Assembly (NCBI GenBank): GCA_036877525.1
Contig: JAZGTH010000067.1
Location: 5,460,501 to 5,524,500 of the forward strand
DNA length: 64,000 bases
Source of the DNA: Chromobotia macracanthus
Taxonomy: Eukaryota; Chordata; Actinopteri; Cypriniformes; Botiidae
Direction: 5' to 3'
The notes under the pieces were generated by a model. It worked only from the letters and a program-made list of their open reading frames with translations, made no database searches and was not told the origin of the DNA. This document shows, piece after piece, positions 57,956 through 64,000 of this stretch. The position numbers and the translations under genes are program-made. How positions within the stretch are numbered: position 1 is the first letter of the stretch; each line of letters begins with the position of its first letter.

Positions 57956-60900
57956 TGTTGTTTCTCAGTGGGCGACTGGGAACCCGGGCACACAGCAAAC
58001 CAATCAGATTGGAGCTTGTGGACATGCCGTCTGATGCTGAGCTTGATATCAGCTGAAACTCTGAAATAATTTCCCTGTTTGTTTTGTTGGAACATACCAC
58101 TAGGTTTGTAGAAATGGACTTGCGTGGGTCACATTTGAAAAGATAATCTGGTTACGTGTTTCTGTTTTTGAGAATCCAAAATCAGTGTCAGCAGCTGCAA
58201 TATCTTCTCGTAAACTGTTTTTAGTTTGTTTCATTTTACTGAGACAATTTTATCGCCGTGTTGAGTTTAATTTACATTGGCAGATGCTATTTCAGGTTTG
58301 TGGGCTTTTGTAGACGCTTTATGGAGAGCATAAGTGCTAAACAATTTCAAAAGCCTCGTCTCCCAACGGTTAAGGTACCTGTTAAAGTTTCACAAGGTTT
58401 TCACGCTACCTGAGTGTGAGAGCTCCAAATGAAGTGATAACTCAGAATGACAAGCAGATTCCAATCAGCTACCTTCAGAGAATAGCTGGCTCGCAGCTCA
58501 CCCAGAATTCATTAAGATTACTGGCTCTTGGTTTGATCCGACAAGAGATGTCTTATGCTCTATCAGTGGCTCTGGCTCTCTCACGCCATCCACTAATGGA
58601 GCATATCTGTGTGTGTCTGCATGACTACGCTATACAAATGGTCTTAAAAGTCTCATCTTAACACTATCATTATCAGTCATTCTGTTATAAGCCAAGTGCT
58701 CTATTTGGATTATGTTTAGATAATGTTTCACCCAAGCTACCAACAACAAAGTAAACATATCATACAGTATTTAAAAGCAAGAACTAAGACAGGAAGCTGG
58801 AAATACAGTTTCAGGTAAGCTTGAATTGCTCTGATAAATTTTGTAATGAGGAAAATACTACATTGCTGAATTTACCCACAGGTCATGGTATGATTATTTG
58901 ACTGTATTTTTTAACTTTTTATGTATTGTGTTATTGATTGCACTAAATTAACACATTAAAATTGACGTGTTGCTGAGATGAACACATCTGCAGGTCTATC
59001 TGACACACAAAGAATCGGCTGTTCTGACTTCTGTGTGATTGTAGTATCACTGTGGTTTTACCCAATTACTGTAGTTGTGCTTTTCTACATAACAAATTAT
59101 CTTCGAGTTGCTTATCTTGGAGAGCTTGGTGAGTTTGATGGGTTTACGGTTTATTTTCCTGTTTGCTGATTCTGATTAAAGCTTGTTTTCTTTCTGTCAC
59201 TTAATTAATTTCCGGTCGTCATGGCGATGTGGTGTTGTGAGATGTTTGCGTTGTTGTATTGGACCCTGGAGGTGCGTTTCTGTTTGTACCATTTGATTTC
59301 CACTCAATGTTTTGAGTTGTTGTTTTTTACGCCCTTTTATCTCAGTCGTTCCGTCTGTAAATATACAGAAGGGATATAGAAGCACATCAAGAACTTCCCC
59401 AGAAGATCTCGTAATACGACTTGCAAATACAAATGTTCGCTAAGCTTACATTGATAAGTACAGCGTTTTGTTGTGTAAATGGATCCACAAAGTACGGGTT
59501 ACATGAGAGATGATACATTTACATAAACTAAATGAAATTTTTATTCAATATCAAAGGAATCCAGCAGCTCTAAATAAAACATTAGTCATTTCTTTTACAC
59601 TATTTGGTATTGACAGCCCTACAGAGATCTAGATTGTAACAGTGAGAGGAAAAGATCTGGATCTAGATTCAGGTCTAGAGTCAGGTCCAGACCTGATCCA
59701 GATCATACCTCCAGGGATTTTAAGACAGATGTTTAGTCGTGAAATTGGACGTATCTTGACTTCGACCGCATTATAAATGTGCATACATTGCCCGGTTTGT
59801 GCGCAAATCCTGGTGTACAGCGAGAACATGAATAATTCACTTTGTTTGATAGCAGGAATGAATATGGGGAACCACTGGAGACTTTATGCAAGATAGTGGA
59901 AGACAGAAGCACATAGGAGCTCAGCGAATCATGTGTTCTGTATGAGCTGAAGGAGAGTTGGGTATGTGATCATAAACCACATAACCTCACTTAGCCTGCT
60001 AACAAAGTCCCGTATTGTTTCCTGCTTGAAACGCACAACTCACTCCACAAAAATAACACATTTGAATACACACACGCACTTGAACACTCATGCATGCATG
60101 CACACACACATATGCATCTCTGTTCTTTGTGTGTGTTTCAAATATTGTGATGGCCAGCTCTAGTCTATAGAAAGTCTCTATCTTCAGCAGAGCATGATGT
60201 AATGCAGATGAAATATGTTTTTCACATCGCACAACTTTTAAGGTTCACTTTAACTGCAGAGTTTTCCATAAGTATCAGTCTCTCTCTCTCTCTCTCTCTC
60301 TCTCGTACCTCAACCTCTTAGGTCATACCTTGCACTATGATTGGTTAGAGGGACAGCAGTTGTACCTTCTAGTACACTCTTGTATTTATTCCTTCTTTGA
60401 AACATGTTAGACAGGATAACAACATCAGTCACACTACACAATTTAATTTATTGTTTATAAAAAATACATAAACAGTGTGGGATGCTAGTTAAATGCTATA
60501 GTCTAATAGTTGAGGTTAAGGTTTTGTTCAGTGCCTTTTTGCCATAAATAGCATGAATAATACCCTTTGAAATAAGTGCTAAAATGTGAGATTTCATAAA
60601 AAAATTAGTGGTTTGTGAGGTAATAGAGGAAATTTGTCACATTTTCATTACAATGCTGTTAAAATGTAAATAAACATGTAGGTAACGTTCAACAAATGCT
60701 CAGGTGAGTATGTCAGGTTAGTGTGGGTTCTGGGCAGATGGCAGTGCCATGCTTGAACATCCGCTGTGGAGACTCAGGTTCAACACTGATGTGTCTTATT
60801 CTCCATCTGGAAGTGTCGCACATACACGCAGACTGCTCAAGTGTGTGAGACGGTTTCATCTGCTCACACAAGCCCGACTGATCACAGACTCATTTCACCT

Positions 60901-61588
60901 CAACAAACTTTATTGAGTTTTATGAAGTTTCACTCAAAGGAGAGCAGGACTTTTCTTATTTCCTTTTTCTCAGGACGGCACTCTTTTGAGGTGGTTTTTA
61001 TAGACAGAAAGGAACATTGTTTGTGTGTGTGTGTGTGTCTGGGCCTGTTCTCCACAAAGACACATCCAGTGAAATGTGACAGCTTTTTGAGCGGTTCCTC
61101 AGAAATGTCCAAAATCTTTATTAAAGCCCCATGGAATTGTTTCATAAATGCACTTTTAGTTCTTATATTGCCATGGTAACTTGGGTGAGGTATATCGAAA
61201 GGCTCGTCTCCCTCCTTTTTAAATAAACAATAGATGTGCTGGCTGTATTTCTCATTGGAGAAAGTGCTCTATATATGACTTTGTTAAAGGAGTCTTTAGG
61301 AATTATTATATGATATGATATAATAATGATATTACTGACGACTTTTTATCCAGAACAACTTGCAGCAAATTTGATGGCAAAGAGAACCTTTAGTATAACC
61401 CAGGGCTAAGTTTCTTGCTTCAGGGAAAATGTGTTATGAAACATTTTCTCTGTGGTTTAGACCTGCAGGAATGTCCAGGCTTTTCTTTACTGTCTTCCAC
61501 ACAAGCTAACAGAGAGCAGGAGCTGTCAGGCTCCAGAAAGGACTAAAAAGGAGCATACAAGTACTATACATGGCATTTCTGTGCAGCT
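57956..61588. other. Noncoding stretch with hairpin and CT run
   Basis: A nested inverted repeat lies at 59654-59704. (CT) run 60279-60304 and GT run 61019-61040. 58400-58680 is unique with balanced composition, and its 81-codon frame has no domain. No exon recognised. Confidence 0.4.
60279..60304 (+). repeat. (TC)13 microsatellite
   Basis: Thirteen uninterrupted TC units. Confidence 0.95.
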
Positions 61589-61898
61589 TCCTTTAAGAAT
61601 GTTTCCCTTATGTTTTCATTAAGTAACAAAAAAGTTAAAAAAGTGATTTTAAAAGTTGTAGGAATGTTCATAACGTCCAGTTTCTTAGAGGTTGTTAGAA
61701 GACTGTTATTAAAACTATTTTAATCCTGTATTGTTTTTAAAACATTCCACTAACTACTTAGGAATAACATATTTGATATATGATAAATGATGTTTAAAAT
61801 GTTCTATGTTCTAACATTACTGCAAAAACATTTTAATAACATTGAGAGAACTTTTAGAATGCTAGCCAACCTTTAGAAAACATTCCTTGTTTCTGGGG
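61589..61898 (+). mobile_element. AACGTT-rich MITE-like element, copy 11 (decayed)
   Basis: AAGAATGTTTCCCTTATGTT, GTAGGAATGTTCATAACGTC, CATTCCACTAACTACTTAGG and AACATTCCTTGTTTCTGGGG. The left CCCAGCTAACA end is lost. Confidence 0.7.
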
Positions 61899-62960
61899 TG
61901 TTAGATCTTGATGCACTGATCTCTCTTTCACTGTGAAGTATGATTTTAGATAAGGCTAGTTTCAGTAGTGCCACTTGCTACTCTGAGCTTTTAAAAGGAC
62001 AGAAGAGCTTGTTGTGGCTTTAAAGTTCACCGGAGGTTAAAGCAGTGGTCGTAAACCTTTTCACTGGTGGTGAAATCTAAAGGAAAAACATCCATTCTGT
62101 CTTTGAGGAACAGTGAAGATTACAGTGAATGTAATCTTTATATAATCTTTACATCTCTTCTGTTTTTACATGTGCTGCCCGTCGTTCTGTTAATTTCACC
62201 TCCCGCAGAGATGACAGGAGATGACAAAGCCGTGTGTGTGTGCGTGCTCACAGAGTAAAGTGACGGTGTAGAAAACAATATGCCTATGAGTGTTAACGGA
62301 AGAAAAGATTTAGACACACAATTAAACTGCTGAACAAGACAAATTGAAGGAACTTTTCAGTTAATAAAAGGAGAGAGAGCTCAAACTATTAAATGGAGAA
62401 CAAAGAAAGAGCAACAGAAAAAAAACGTTTTTGTTGGCAGGGAATTATGGGAAAGAGATATCCCATACTAGCATGTCAGGAAAGGATTGGATTGAGATGG
62501 GCAGGGTTATAAAGTGGAAAACTCATGTGGGCAAACAAAAGTAAAATGTATCCAGCTAGTAGGCAGGTGCTCTGACATTGTGACATCACATGGGTGGTAG
62601 GTTTCGCCACAGCCTCTGTGGTGAATGTTTTACTGTGTGGGGACTGCATGTAAATTTTCTTTTATTACCCTGCTTTCTTAAGTTCATAAAGACAAAAATA
62701 TGCTGGTCTCGGGTATTGAATGTGCAGTAATCACATTTCTTGCTGGCTTGCTGAACAGGTCTGCATGTGAGTCTGCATGGACATTTTGCTGAGTGCAAGC
62801 CTAAAGGCAGCGAGTAAACGAGACCCTGTGACCTCAGCCAGTCAGTGCGGTGAAATTTTAATCGCTCACTCTCCCGATGGTCCACACAATGAAAACTTAA
62901 ACTAAATGCTGAATAAAGTCTTGATTGAAAAGTAGAAGTTTTCTGTACTGGGTGAGTGTA
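61899..62960. other. Noncoding stretch, nothing identified
   Basis: AGCAGTGGTCGTAAACCTTT at 62042 resembles a hAT MITE end of the 13077 type, but no partner end was found. The minus frame 62586-62885 (99 codons) has no domain. Confidence 0.4.
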
Positions 62961-63262
62961 TACAATTAAAGGTTGTACAAATGTTTCCCTAACAGTCCAT
63001 TAAGTAACAAAAACAAAGTAACAAAATCATTAAAAATGTTATTTTGAAGCATTTAAAACATCCAGTTTTTTAGACATGATATTAACATTAATGCTTGGTT
63101 CTAAGAACGTTAGTTCTAACTTTTTGAAATTCTGTAATGTTTTTAAAACGTTCCACCAACAACTTAATGTTTTTGATATAACATATAATGTTAAAAACAT
63201 TCTACTAATGTTAACTTTGAGAGAACTTTTAGAAACTGTTAGCCAACACTGTTCCCTGTTAT
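62961..63262 (+). mobile_element. AACGTT-rich MITE-like element, copy 12
   Basis: TACAATTAAAGGTTGTACAA, ATGTTTCCCTAACAGTCC, ACATCCAGTTTTTTAGACAT, TGCTTGGTTCTAAGAACGTT and AAAACGTTCCACCAACAACT, ending ACTGTTCCCTGTTATAG. A short AAAACAAAGTAAC duplication lies near 63009. Confidence 0.75.
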
Positions 63263-64000
63263 AGAGTTACAGAAAACAGAATTAATTTAGTATCAAAAAA
63301 TAGAAGTTCATTAAAAGTCTTCAACATGACATGATAAATATGTTTGTTTGTCTGATTGATCCAAGGTCTGTTCGTATATACAGTCAACCTGAGAAATATT
63401 TTTTGATTTACATGCACAGTTACACAATTGCAAATGCTAACAGTGAGACGTGCACAAACCATCTCAGATAGCGTTGGTAGCTTTACTTTAGATTTGTAAG
63501 AATAATGCTGGCCTGAAATCAACAGTCTCTCTCAAACTCTCAAACAGTCAGCCCCCCACACGCACTTTAATTCTGTCATTTATCACTAATCAACCGAATC
63601 AGATAATTAGAAATCTTTTTTGGTATCTGATATGATTATTTTGAATTATTTAATGACACTGTAATCAGTCTTATTGTGTGTTCAAATTCGTGATGAGCTC
63701 ACATCTTTTCCTGCTGCCTAAAATACTTATAAAAACCAAAAAGAGTGAAACATCCGAGTTCTGTAATACTACATATAGGCACTCCTGAAATGCAGCTTGT
63801 CCAATCAGATTAGAGGACCGGAACTGACTGTATTATTATATTTAATGATAATATATATTAATTTCCCATACTAACCACATAAGTTTAGAAATGTACTTTG
63901 AAATGTACTGGGTTCAGAGGTATTTAATGCTTAAAGGTTTATTGTAATCATCTGCAGATAATTAGAATTTGTATCTGATATGATTAGTTTGCATTATTTA
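63263..64000. other. Noncoding; contains a direct repeat cut by the window edge
   Basis: CAGATAATTAGAA followed by TATCTGATATGATTA occurs at 63600-63653 and again at 63955-64000. No gene seen. Confidence 0.5.

Overview
This window looks like intergenic or deep-intronic DNA from a teleost fish, most likely a cyprinid (carp, goldfish or zebrafish group). The evidence is low GC, many CA/GT and CT/AG microsatellites, tRNA-headed SINEs of cyprinid type, TTAA-flanked and hAT-type non-autonomous DNA elements, a decayed Tc1-like transposase, and the fish-typical dispersed motifs GGTTGCTAGG and GTCCCCACAAGG. I found no convincing protein-coding exon, rRNA or tRNA gene. The open frames are short, composed of low-complexity or repeat sequence, and stop where expected by chance. 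The species call and family names rest on recall of repeat types, not on a search.

Layout. 1-8 kb: mostly plain sequence with GGTTGCTAGG-type repeats, an old reverse-oriented LINE 3' tail, a CT tract and an AG tract, and two DNA-element fragments. 8-13.4 kb: two copies of an AACGTT-rich family, a TTAA-flanked palindromic element, and a hAT-type MITE with a perfect 8-bp target duplication. 13.6-19 kb: microsatellites, a 14-base C run, and a Tc1 relic interrupted by a hAT-type element. 19.5-33 kb: comparatively repeat-poor, with several stretches that read like conserved regulatory DNA (clusters of TAAT-type homeodomain words), a LINE 3' end, one SINE, and a perfect 18-bp RFX X-box palindrome at 31357. 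33-43 kb: a 106-bp pure CT array followed about 100 bp later by a perfect 20-bp-arm palindrome, a TTAA-flanked MITE, and more AACGTT copies. 43-64 kb: SINEs, two GTCCCC-type repeats beside CA/GT tracts, six further AACGTT copies, a complete TTAA-flanked hairpin element, another regulatory-looking block (52.7-53.7 kb), and at the right edge a direct repeat with a 355-bp offset.

How it works together. There are no genes to join into a pathway. Two layers are visible: transposon debris, dominated by one family present about twelve times (roughly 3 kb), and unique AT/TAAT-rich islands of the kind found around developmental regulators. The most distinctive signals are the AACGTT family, the stem-loop shared by three copies of a TTAA element, the two near-perfect palindromes, and the regulatory-looking islands.
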